Origin: Entrophospora sp. SA101 | Lineage: Eukaryota > Glomeromycota > Glomeromycetes > Entrophosporales > Entrophosporaceae | Length of the DNA stretch: 35,409 nt | Assembly (NCBI GenBank): GCA_958430865.1 | Contig: CAUDNR010000083.1 | Span: 1 to 35,409, forward strand | Direction of reading: 5' to 3' | Part shown: positions 11,894 to 22,549 of the stretch, one piece after another | Layout: every line of letters starts with the position of its first letter | Position numbering within the stretch: position 1 is the first letter of the stretch | Notes under the pieces: model-generated | The model's input: only the letters and a program-made list of their open reading frames with translations | What the model was told of the DNA's origin: nothing | Database searches by the model: none | Translations under genes and position numbers: made by a program

Positions 11894-12291
11894 AGAATAT
11901 AGACATTCTGTACCAGTGTTGAAATTTCGTTGTGTAACTAGTACAAATTTAGAAACTATATCCAAAAATTAAAATTTGATTGGTGTGTAATGATAATGAT
12001 ACACCCGCATTCCCCGCACTGAATTTTTAACACTGTTCAGTACTGTGCACTTTCACATTTCTACAAAATTGAACACAACACCCACCAATCAACTTTTGAT
12101 TACACAACACATGCATAAATTCTGTACTTAAAAAATTAATACAAAAATACCAATTTGCAGATCATACAGTACAGGAATGCAAGTGTACAATACTGAATGT
12201 CTACCAACTGCAGAATTTAGCAATGTAATTAATAATATTAAAATCTCTTAACTGTTATTTTGGTATTTTTTCTTAATGATATATAGAACTA

Positions 12292-13327
12292 CACCATAAT
12301 CATGTATTTTTCCACAAAAACCATCTGCAAAAAATCATCCACAAAAATATCCACAAATTCATCACCCATAATATTATCTGCAAAAAAATATAATTACTAT
12401 AATCATTATAATCATTATAATTAAGAAAAAACCATGCGTTCTAATTCCTTAATGAAGGAATTATCCAAGAGAAGAAGCAGTCGATGATTGTCCATTGAGC
12501 CTAATATGAGTATTAGTACATATACAAACCCTTACTGAAGTTTCCATGCACTTTTTCGCTTAATATTAAAAATTTTTTCAAAAATTATTATAAAAGGATG
12601 AATAGTATTTCAAATTGGCCAAACCTTATATTTCGCACTAAGCTGTTAGTGCTCAACCAGGCCATCCTCTGTCATGATCATTGCTTGAATTCATCGTGAC
12701 ATACACTCCATATTAAAAGCATTTTTCAAATTAATTTTTTTTATTTGAATAAAAACGAATAAAATGAATAATTCAATTAAATTCAAATATTAAGCTTGAC
12801 TTGTGTTTTAAAAAAACAGACTAAAATAATTAGTCAAATTTTGTCTATACAAACCAATAAAAACGAAATTCCGAAAATTCTGAATTCTTTGTTAAAAAAA
12901 TACTTAAAAAAAATTCGTAGATTTGTTTTCACTAATTAATTTAAGTATAATTCAATCAATAAATATTATTAAAAAAAACAGAACAATTAAAAAAAAAATA
13001 GCCACACATAATAATATAACAGAATATGTCAAAAATTATAAATAAATTGTTGCATTTATCATAATTTACGGATGAGGAAATATATACAAAAAATAAACCG
13101 TTATAAAAAAAATTTTTTATTGGAGAATCGGTATTATAATATTTTCATGGATAGCAAATTGCAAATATCCAATGTTAATATTAGTGTTAATGATGTTATT
13201 AATATTTCATAAAGTTTCTGGAAACAAAAATAAAAAATAAAAAATAAACGCATCTGCAAGTTCTCCGGATAATATTATGGGTGATGAATTTGTGGATATT
13301 TTTTCAGAAAAATACATGATTATTGGT
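12292..13327. repeat. Inverted repeat pair with coding character
   Basis: Left arm 12292-12382 and right arm 13252-13327 are inverted copies sharing the sequence around GGGTGATGAATTTGTGGATA and ACATGATTAT. The right arm reads on the plus strand as a peptide containing GDEFVDIFSEKYMIIG and ends at a plausible donor (GTAAG near 13343). The left arm read on the minus strand gives the same peptide with an internal insertion of about ten codons and then a stop. The interior of about 0.9 kb shows no intact frame. This could be an element terminus or an inverted duplication of an exon. Confidence 0.55.
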
Positions 13328-13349
13328 TTCTACACTGTCATGGTAAGTT

Positions 13350-15590
13350 AAAATTTTCAGTTTGTGTTTTTTTGATTTTTGCACTTATTAAATAAATATC
13401 TTGTTTGTCTATAGGTTTAGATGTTCAAGTATAGGGCATGGATTTACTTGCTTCTAAAGTATATTGAATGTTTCTTATTGGAACTTTCCAATTACCAATC
13501 AATTGGGATAAACATTATATTATAAACTTGAAAATTTTGTGGAATTTGAGAGTAAGTAAAGTTTAATTCTCATTTCTTTGTATTATACATCTCATTTTGT
13601 TATTATCATTTTCGCACATATTGGTTTAGATAATACATTTGAAGTACTTGAGAATTTAAAAAGTGTCAGTCACACTGCAAAAATATAACCGTCAATAAAC
13701 AATTTTCAGCACTTGAAAATATTAAAGTAATATGGAAGATTTGCCATCAAAACCAATTGGAAAAGAATCAAGAATCATAAATCCAATATTTCGTGATAGA
13801 AACCATCACCATTAGTTTCATTATATTCCTACACATCATTTAACTAACTGTCAAGCAGAAAACTGCAGAATGCGAAGAATTATATCTAAAATTGGCTAAT
13901 TGCTGAATCTTTCTATTTTTGTAAGCAGACCTGTCACGCATATTGCAAGCGTAGCATAATCTATATTGTAAACCACTAGGCTAAAGAATTTGAATTCGCG
14001 CATTTTTTATTTAACTTATTATACTGTCATATTTCGTTTTTACATGTATTTCGAATCTGTTGGTCCTATGGAAATAGTAATAGGTTAGGGTTTCTATTCG
14101 AATAAAATGATAAATAACAAATAATAATAATAACTGATAGTAATAGTATATGCACATTGCTAATCCCATCCAATTAAATTTTTTCCCTTCAGTTCTATTA
14201 TTTTCCTTGTAGTGATAATTACTTGTTTATTTTTTTTTAATTAATTCTGATTAAACAAAAAATAAGCAGATTCTCGCCGCAGAAATTCATCGCCCTTCTA
14301 GATTGTCGATCATTACAATATAAGTACTGCATTTTGGAGAAGGTAACGTATGATTTTTTAAAAATGAAAAATCGTATGACTGAACTGAAATGTTGCTTGA
14401 AAATTGAAAATAGAAGAAAGGCATTAATAATATATAACTTATAATTTGAATATTTGTAAAAAAATATAATACTAATATAATCTTTAGTGTTAGCTTTTAA
14501 CAATATAAAAAAAGATGATTTTTTATCTATTACGGTTATTTATTTATTATATTATCAAGTACTTTGAACATGTTTTGATACTAAATCCTTTGGTAAGGTC
14601 GGATGACCTTGTTTATAAACTCATGATTTACTTGTGTATAACGAGATTAGTTTTTGTGTAACATAAATTTCTTGTATATTAATATGACTGTGTGCTATTT
14701 TTAATTAAATTTAAAAGGAGGCAGATAAGTTTCATATAAATATCGTATGTTCCATGTAGAAAAATTTTCAATAATAAAAAGCTCCTTTTGTGCATGTGCG
14801 AGTTATATTATATATAAATAAACAATATATAAACTCCTTGTTGTAATTTTTTAATTTTTTTTAGAATAAAACTCCAAAGGAACTTGGAATTTTTGGCCAA
14901 GTCGCAGAAGTTATTGAAGCTACTAAAGTTTATCTTAAATTCCGACAGAATTATCAATAATTAATTTGTTTAGTTTTAACTACGGGAATAGTAGGTCATT
15001 CTAAATATGGATGTTTTCGTCCCCAAAATTAGTATATATTACGTTGAAATTTTCACCATCCCCGTATTAGTATAGAGGTCACTCAAAATTGTGCCCTGGA
15101 AGTGTACGAGTACAGGGCCGGGTTAAAATCCTAATTTGGTAATGACTTAGCTATGTGATCATCTATTATACGTACTAATACAATAACAATGATGCGTGGG
15201 TGGAATGTATTAATCAAATTTGGTAATTATCGGTATATTTTATCAAATTTGGTTAGTACACATATGCCGCTCACACAAAATTTAATATAACATTTGGGTA
15301 TTATTTATTCGTTGAATAAATAAATGGTAAATAGCCAACTGAACCATTCAATCTATTATAATATTAACGTGAAAATGCATGCGCGATATCACTATCTTTT
15401 TATTCCTCAAGTACAAACCTATTTCGTATACAGTTAACATTCCCTATAATATAAGTAAAACAGGTAAAATACAATATTAATATTAATATTAATATAACTT
15501 CTCTTTTGTCGCAAATTCTCTTTCTATAATTAAATCTAATATCTCTCTATAGCAAACAGAAATACAAAAATTATATATTCATTATGGAGA
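13350..15590. other. Gene-poor stretch with one exon-like fragment
   Basis: Nothing complete was found. An isolated exon-like piece at about 14865-14959 follows a T-rich tract ending in AG; it translates to NKTPKELGIFGQVAEVIEA and a short tail before a stop. It looks like the terminal exon of a lost gene, but no upstream exon could be found. Simple AT-rich sequence fills the rest. Confidence 0.4.
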
Positions 15591-15592
15591 GA

Positions 15593-15806
15593 ATAAATAA
15601 TATAATAAATTATTGCGAACGTTGACACCTTTTGAATAAGTAAATAACAAAAATATTTTTGTGCATTATATTTCTAGGCTTATATGATGTTAGATATTTC
15701 ATTTGACCTAATATTCTTAATAAGTAATAGTAAATAATATAATAAATTATTGCGAACGTTAACACTTTTTGTATAATAACAAAATATTTTTGTGCATTAT
15801 ATTATG
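15593..15806. repeat. Direct repeat upstream of kinase C
   Basis: A block of about 80 bp containing TTATTGCGAACGTT and TTTTTGTGCATTATAT occurs at 15593-15674 and again at 15731-15806 with a few substitutions and small indels. The second copy ends about 260 bp before the kinase C start. Confidence 0.8.
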
Positions 15807-16062
15807 ATTGTATTTTTTCGATTTATTTATTATTAATTATTATTATTTTATGGAATTTTTTTCGGAAAAAATAAAAATCGAATGATGACAAAACTTATTC
15901 CAAATTTAGTTACTTGGTTTTTTTCTTTAATAGCAAAAAATAAATAAACAAAAGCGTAACATTATCGCGTTTTTAATCAAGGAATATTTTCAAAGTATAA
16001 ATGAAAATGTTTTGCTCATTAAGGAAAAATTCTATCTTTGATTCATTTATTAAATCTTAACA

Positions 16063-16125
16063 ATGAAAAATGCTAATTTACAAATCAAAAAAAATCAAAA
16101 TAGGAGAAGACAGCAGCATCCGTAA
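16063..16125 (+). other. 20-codon upstream frame overlapping the kinase C start
   Basis: The ATG at 16063 corresponds by alignment to the start codon of kinase A (both MKN.N..., preceded by a similar leader), but here it runs into a stop after 20 codons because of a one-base indel near 16100. The kinase frame is reached from another ATG 7 bases further on (16070). Both ATGs have A at -3. Confidence 0.7.
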
Positions 16126-17524
16126 AGAAACAATGATTAAAAATTTAACGAAGGAATGCAAAGATGAAGAATTGGCAAAATTTCTTTATGATTGTAAAAA
16201 GGATGGGAGCAAGATTAAGTGGATTCCACATAATCAATTCCATAATCTTACACCATTAGCTAAAGGAGGATTTGGAATCATACATACTGCCGATTGGCGG
16301 CATAATTCTACTTGTAAAAAAGTTGTTTTAAAAAGCATTTACATTTCACAGAATGTCATTCCAATAATATTAAAAGAGGTAAATAAATTCCTTGAATTTA
16401 CTGAGTAAATAATTGCCAAATATTAAATTATTGATTAAACTGTTAAAATTATTAGCTAGAAGCACATAAAAAAATTTACAGCACTCACAACCACTTTATT
16501 AACGAATGTTATGGGGTTACAAAAGATGAAAAGAAAAATACTTATAAGATAGTACTTAAACATGCACAAGGAGGAGACTTACATAATTATTTGTCAAAGA
16601 ATTTTAAGAATTTTTCCTGGAAAGACAAATTAGAATCACTTTTGAATATTGCGATTGGGTAAATTGATTTTTTGATTTTTTTGTGATTTTGTAAATTTTT
16701 TGTAAATTTTTTTGTGATAAACTACTAATAAATAGTCTTTATTTTTCGTCAGGCTAAATAAAATTCATTCTAAAAACTTTGTGCATCATGACTTGCATAG
16801 CCGCAATATTTTGATAGAAAAGGACGAAAAAAGTACAATAGCGGATTTAGGATTATGCGAGCCAGTCGAAGAAAAGAACCCCAATAATAAAGTTTATGGT
16901 GTTATGCCGTATTTGGCACCTGAAGTATTATCTGGCAAACCATATACAAAAAAATCCGATGTATATAGCTTTGGGATGATAATGTGGGTATATACTTCCG
17001 GCAAAGAGCCATTTGATGATAGATCACATAATTTTGGTCTTACAATGGAAATCTTGAAAGGAAAGAGGCCAGATGTTACCAGCGATACACCAAGATTTTA
17101 TGCCGATTTGATGAAACGATGCTGTGATCCTGATCCAAAGAAAAGGCCAACTGCCGGTGAAATTGTAACTTGTTTACGCTGTCATAGCTATAAAAATGAT
17201 TACAATAATAAGGAGGCTATCGAAACAGCTGAATCAAAAAGAAAACAAAGAATTGGTGATCAAGAAAAAGAAAAAGAAAAAGAAAAAGAAAAAGAAAAAA
17301 AAGATTCGTCATCAAAATGTCCATTTTTAAAAATTACTTCAAGTTTAACGCAAGACTCAAAAATTTTTGCTTTATGTCTATCAACAACCATTCTGGTTGC
17401 TAGTTGTGGTAAGAAGTTTTGTTTTGTTTGTTCACTTATCCAATATTTAGGCCTTTAGATTTATTCTTATTAATTTTTAGTTGGAATGGGGCCAAGTGAT
17501 AACAAGAACAAGTCTTTTTTGTAA
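16070..17524 (+). CDS. TKL-like protein kinase C (four exons), paralogue of kinase A
   Basis: Exons 16070-16378, 16456-16658, 16753-17408 and 17481-17524 join in frame to 403 residues, with introns of 72-94 nt at the same positions and phases as kinase A. Motifs are KGGFG loop (about 65-69), VVLK with Lys88, HHD (182-184; His replaces Arg of HRD, Asp184 retained) followed by LHSRN, DLG (202-204) and APE (226-228). The conserved Trp of the C-lobe CW motif is Cys here (RCCDPDP). A (Glu-Lys)n run follows at about 17262-17302, encoded by GAAAAA repeats and lacking in A. The start differs from A: a one-base indel puts the ancestral ATG out of frame and ATG 16070 restores the kinase frame. The catalytic Lys, Asp and Asn remain, so activity is possible, but the changes suggest relaxed constraint. 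Confidence 0.83.
17262..17302 (+). repeat. GAAAAA hexanucleotide repeat inside kinase C
   Basis: About six tandem GAAAAA units encode alternating Glu-Lys in exon 3, keeping the frame. The corresponding place in kinase A has a short Glu/Lys-rich stretch without the expansion. Confidence 0.9.
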
Positions 17525-17689
17525 TCAACTTCTGCGCATCTCTTTTCATATAATAATAAATCCTTTTGGAGGCGCATATTCATGGTACACTTGGAGAAAT
17601 TGGTTCATCTTTTTCTAATTTTCGTTGAGGACTTCTTTAAATGAATATTATATAATAACATTTTTATAATTATTGTATCTAAATTATTT

Positions 17690-17827
17690 GGGAATTGCTA
17701 TTTCTCACCGGTGGTGATTGTCACCGCCTAAGGAATTATACAATTTATGATTAACCCCAACGCTAACTCCGCCCCACACAAATTTAATTCCTTAGGTGGT
17801 GACAATCACCGAGAAATAGCAATTCTC
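17690..17827. mobile_element. Foldback MITE (long hairpin)
   Basis: Arms of about 45 bp (left from GGGAATTGCTATTTCTCACC, ending AAGGAATTA at about 17738; right starting TAATTCCTTAGG at 17785) are complementary except for a 6-bp difference near ACCGGT and a few mismatches, around a core of about 45 bp. No transposase is encoded. A similar outer end occurs at about 27166-27186, indicating a family. A target-site duplication was not clear. Confidence 0.75.
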
Positions 17828-17829
17828 AG

Positions 17830-18180
17830 GATAAATGTATCACGTGCTTTTATTTACATAATTATATAATGAAAGAAATCAATTCAAAAAGTCACTTTGT
17901 GCCAATATGTTAACGACTAGATGGAGTGAGTGGGTTCGAAGGTTGGGCATTTGAATGATAGATACACTTGTGGAATTTATTGTTGGTTAAATTATTTAAT
18001 GTATTTATATTATTAACAGCCAAAATAATTTTTAAGAAATTTAATGTTCGTTTGTTTATAATCACTATATTAGTAGTAAAAATAATTACAAAGAAAATTT
18101 TTTTTATATTATAACAGTGGTTTGAATTATTATATTTATTATATTTAAAATAAATATGAATTTTTTTTTTTTTTAAAAAT
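17830..18180. other. Short intergenic stretch
   Basis: AT-rich sequence between the hairpin element and the end of the minus-strand gene, including A/T homopolymers near 18160-18175. No gene is seen. Confidence 0.6.
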
Positions 18181-18181
18181 T

Positions 18182-18736
18182 TTAATCTCGAAATAAAATA
18201 AATTGTTGATCAGCTCCGAGTTGATAATAATCAGAAATAGTGACGTCATCCATGTAATTTTCTTCCATTTGAGGAGGTTCACCGTAATAATAGCATTCGA
18301 TATCAATATTAATATTTGCTTCAAATAGTTCGTAATGAGCACAATCTGGCCGTTGGTATTGTAGAACAATTGTTATAAATGTAGTCAATTCATTAGTGTA
18401 ATTATTGTCGCTCTCAATATTTGGAATACTGATATTAGTATTAGTAACATCATCACCAATGTCCGTCATATTCAAATTCGTAATGCTGTTAATATGTTGT
18501 CCCTCTGGAGATAAATTTTCAACGTCTGCTTTTTGGGTTAAAGGTGTAATACATTGAGCATACTGAGTATCATTAACCCGGTCCAATGAATTGGATATAT
18601 TGTAATCGTAAATTTCAGCTGAATAAAGAGAATGAACAGATATTGATGGATGCGATGTTGTTGTTGTTGTTGCTGCTGCTGATGACGTAACGATATTATT
18701 ATTATTAATTACTTTTGGATTTAATAAGGATTCCAT
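18182..18736 (-). CDS. Hypothetical Asn/Thr-rich acidic protein
   Basis: An uninterrupted 184-codon frame with an ATG start and an in-frame stop upstream, in DNA where chance frames of this length are uncommon. The N-terminal third is low-complexity (Asn run about 11-14, Ala/Thr run 20-27), the middle has DTQYAQC (56-62), and the C-terminal half is acidic with a YYYGEPPQMEEN stretch (149-160). There is no signal peptide, membrane segment or known domain that I recognise. The YAQC motif recurs on the plus strand near 20627 (GTRYAQC), next to an HMG-box-like frame, which may mean the two regions share ancestry. Function unknown. Confidence 0.5.
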   Translation of the reverse strand: MESLLNPKVINNNNIVTSSAAATTTTTSHPSISVHSLYSAEIYDYNISNSLDRVNDTQYAQCITPLTQKADVENLSPEGQHINSITNLNMTDIGDDVTNTNISIPNIESDNNYTNELTTFITIVLQYQRPDCAHYELFEANINIDIECYYYGEPPQMEENYMDDVTISDYYQLGADQQFILFRD

Positions 18737-19600
18737 GATTTTTTTATAAAATAAGTTAATGCAAAAAATAAATGAAAATATAAATCAATGAAATAATTGT
18801 CAATAGTTTGAAATTTATTTTCGAAGGTCAAAATTGAACGCTATTTATCTAAAAAAATCTCTCATTAAATGCCTTGATAAAGTATGTATAACCAATGACT
18901 CACCATTAAGAATAATTATATTTTTTTACATCCGACATCGGGGTGTTAGATTTTAGCATCATCTCAAACAAGGAAATCCAAAACTCGTTTTTTCTCTTCT
19001 TATTTTACTTCATTTCAACTCTGTATTATCTGTATCATTATTTGCTTTTTATTTCCTTTTTCATATAAATTTTCTAGTAGTTGCATATTATGTGGTTGGT
19101 TGTGATCTATTCACTTTAAAAATTTGGCGTACAGAGCTAAAAATCACATACGCATGACAAATTACCAGTTGATTTATTAACTTATTATCAAATATTGATG
19201 TATAATTAAATTAATTGGAAACTGTCAAGAAATTGCAACAGCAATTATAATAATAATAATAAATAATAACGTATTACAACATCGGGAATCAGGTATGATT
19301 TTAAATATCCCACATCCCCGTATCATAATAAATAAAATAAAACCTTAAATTAATTCACAGAGATCAATTGAAAAAAGATGGTTTTTGTAATAAGTTCTTG
19401 AAAACGGGTTAGTGAAAGATTACATAAGCTGTGTCTGGGAAAAATGTAATTAAAATATTTATGTGAAAATTCCGATGATTATATAAGCTTGTAGATCCGA
19501 TTATATTATATTTTTGGTTAAGCTTTAAATTAAAATTTATTTATCAATTTAAAATCCCATTGCATTATCCTAAAAAAAGATTTCAAAGAGACAATTTTTT
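18737..19600. other. Intergenic stretch
   Basis: AT-rich, with a short AATAATAAT run near 19248-19265. No reading frame or repeat of note apart from this. Confidence 0.55.
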
Positions 19601-20242
19601 CCAAATGTGTGTCTGTTTCAATGCTTCTACGAGTTTTATATTAATCTCTTGCATCAATTAAAGAAAATCTCCTTTACACAAATCCTAAAAAATAAAATTC
19701 GCACTGTTACATTATAGACAGGATTCCTGGGAGCAATGATGATTTTAATTTTTCCTGTAACTATTCTGCTTCTAGAGTTATAAAATTTTTACAATAAAAG
19801 ATAAAACATACATAGTTGTATAATAAAAAACATTACAAAATCTTTAGGCCGAAACTACTTTGTACTACCTAAATCATGTAATAGACCATAAACGAAAGTC
19901 AATTGTAAAGATGATTTCTATGTTGATGGCCAGAATTATTTTGTATTACTTGCAGTCATGTAATAGACATAAACGAAAGTCAAAAATAAACCAATCCAAA
20001 ACATACCTTTTAAATAGATCGATATTGGGATTGTTACACATCACAAACATAAGTAATCAATGGATAGCATTTTAAAACCTTCTCTGTTATTCAGCATCAC
20101 ACATGCAATCCAAATTAATTTCATGATATCAAAAGTCAAAATTAATTACAACACTCACAATAATACATTAATTTGGAACATATTAACAGTATTATACAAA
20201 CACATGAATGTGGTAATTTTTACGTTCTTTCAAAAAAAAGCC

Positions 20243-20536
20243 ATGTTCTGGACACCTGATTTTAAAATCAAAGCTTACTTTAATCAATTAAAAATGCGCT
20301 TAAAACCCCACTTGTACATTAAAGATGGGCAAATAAATTCATTAAATTTCGTATATATATTAAGAAAAGCTCAAAAGAATAAAAATCCAAAGAAAATTAT
20401 GCAAGATATTCCAGTAGCTGTTACACATGAATGGATAAATTTTAAAAAACCAGAGCCAAAAATAACTGAATTCTTTGAATTAATGTTTCTACTTGATAAG
20501 GAATATCAAAAAAATGATTCGTCTCAAAGAAGATAA
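20243..20536 (+). CDS. HMG-box-like reading frame, possibly partial
   Basis: From ATG 20243 the frame encodes 97 residues starting MFWTPDFKIKAYF. Residues about 36-95 resemble the fungal HMG-box pattern: an N..F..ILRKAQKNKNP segment, then MQDI..AVTHEW, then PEPKI..FF.LM.LLDKEY. Such HMG (MATA-type) DNA-binding proteins are numerous in Rhizophagus. The assignment is by eye and the usual box core is diverged. The frame is open further upstream to about 20060 without coding character, so the start is uncertain. A second protein-like stretch (GTRYAQC.., 20609-20750) lies downstream in another frame and may be a further exon, but no convincing splice pair links it. It could be a gene or a recent pseudogene. 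Confidence 0.42.
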   Translation: MFWTPDFKIKAYFNQLKMRLKPHLYIKDGQINSLNFVYILRKAQKNKNPKKIMQDIPVAVTHEWINFKKPEPKITEFFELMFLLDKEYQKNDSSQRR

Positions 20537-21370
20537 CAAATTTGCATCTCCATTTTCATCATCATTATCATTACAATCATTTTCATCTTCTTTCTGTTTT
20601 TGAATCAGGATGGTACTCGGTATGCACAATGTGTTATACAATCAACCCACCCTGAACAATTATTTTTAGCCAACAGATTGAACAGTGTCATAGAGACTAC
20701 TGTGATGTATCAACAACAGCTATTGTACCATCTGAAACTTATAATAGTAATCTTGCCATTAATTGGTTCAACCTTATTTTATTATCATTATTTATTATTT
20801 TTTTCATTTCTATTTTCGGTTCTTCATCTCTCTTTTTATTTTATTTTATGTTATTTGTAATAGTTATACTGGAGATTTTGAAATCCGGGCTACATCATTA
20901 CCATATTAATATAAATGTTTTTTTATGAAGTAATTATTATGACGCCCAACATACTGGCCTGAGATATAATAAATTACATCTATCATATAAATTTTAACAT
21001 AAATACACAAATTTATTTTTCCGTTAATTGACTTTGTTGTTATTTATTATTTATTATTAACTAAATATGTTGTGAACTTTCTTTGTTTTTATACCATAAT
21101 TAGATAGAAATGTTTATTGATAACAAATATTAAAATAGCATCATAAAAACACGTGTTAATATATAATATAATAATAATAATATATAAACCGTGCGTATGT
21201 GACGCAATCGACGCAGTCATTATCAACCCTCCATTACTAAGAAAAAAAACAATAACAATTATGCAAAATGTTAACGCAAAAAATTTTTAATATTCCTCGG
21301 TAACAAAATTCTATAAAACAATAATGACTAATGAATAAATTCTGGATCTGGTAAACCTTTAGCACAACAT
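20537..21370. other. Downstream of the HMG-like frame; possible extra exon
   Basis: A T-rich tract ends in TTGAATCAG at 20608. The frame that follows encodes DGTRYAQCVIQST and continues to about 20750 with plausible composition, then becomes hydrophobic low-complexity sequence up to a stop at 20860. The remainder is AT-rich non-coding sequence. Confidence 0.35.
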
Positions 21371-22549
21371 TATTATTATTATTATTATATTATTATTATT
21401 ATTATTATTAATTAAAACCTTAATATTAATATTAATATTTGATATTGGCTGCATGTTTAAAAAAAAATACACTGCTATAATTATAATTAATAATAATTTT
21501 TTTAAGAGTCAAACGGGAAAAATCTTTTTTTTTCTTATCAACTACTAATACCATATTATTATAATAGAAGAAAAAATACACATACAAATATTTGTTTAAT
21601 TAGGGAAGTACAAAAATATTATTAATATAATTATGGAATGTCACAAAAGAAATTTTACACAAACTGTCTATTTACATCAATGACATAAAATTTATTATTA
21701 GAAAAAGAAGCTTGAAATTGATTAAGTCAAAGCTCGTTATAGTAATCTTCTTGTTCCCCCGATTTATTTTTCATTAACTAGATACAGCCGAAAAAAGAGG
21801 AAAATTACATACAGGAAAAGATATGGAAAAGAATGTATCACTGAATTAAATATTTATTTATCATACTTTTGTAACAAGTTTGGAACGAATTAGAATCAAT
21901 TAGGATTGTAAGGATATGAATAATTACTATTTTCGTTTCAGTTTGGGCGCTATTTTTTAAAAGTGACGCGAATTAACTAAACAATATTGAATTACAAAAT
22001 GTAACGACAGTTTCTCCACTTTTATTATAATCATAATTGTCTTGTGGTGATTTTTTTTCTCATAATAAAAATAAATTGTCTCGATAATTATTTTCTTTCT
22101 TTTATAAAAAATTAATATCTTAAATTAATTAATGTGTACAGCGTAATATTAACTTTAATAAATAAATAAGGTTTACTCATAAATTTGTATTTATTTACGC
22201 AGGCAGATTCAGTGACAATTAATACTTAGCAAAAAAGCTTTGAAAAATTCCGACTCGTACAAAAATGCGGTCTTATTATTGTTGTTGTTGTTGTTGTGTT
22301 AAGCAAAAAATTTGAAAAATCTTCCCGGATTTACTGTTTGTAATTAAATATTATACAAATAAACAGTTTATCACTTATTATTAATTTTAAATTACACAAC
22401 AGGATAAATAAAACCTTAACGTACACTTTCCCTCAGAAATTTAAATGTAAAATTAGATAATTAAAATTTGTGAATTAACTGAAGGTCCAATTACGTACGA
22501 AAGAATATCAAAAAATATTTAAATAAAATATATACTCTGTAACATTCTG

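Larger units (their letters stand above)
19600..22440. repeat. Segmental duplication, copy 1
   Basis: Large parts align co-linearly with 22550-24220. Shared blocks include GAGTTATAAAATTTTT (19775 / 22732), the HMG-like coding start (20235 / 22880), CAAAGCTCGTTATAGTAA (21728 / 23616), CATACTTTTGTAACAA (21863 / 23719) and the TTACACAACAG..ATAAATAAA end (about 22393 / 24170). Divergence and indels show an old event. Copy 1 is longer and contains the only surviving HMG-like frame. It also includes an 80-bp-period direct repeat at 19858-19985 and a TTA-rich microsatellite at about 21371-21410. Confidence 0.75.

Noticed and set aside
17920..17965. tRNA T-arm-like GGGTTCGAAGG
   Set aside because: No D-arm or acceptor pairing in either direction.
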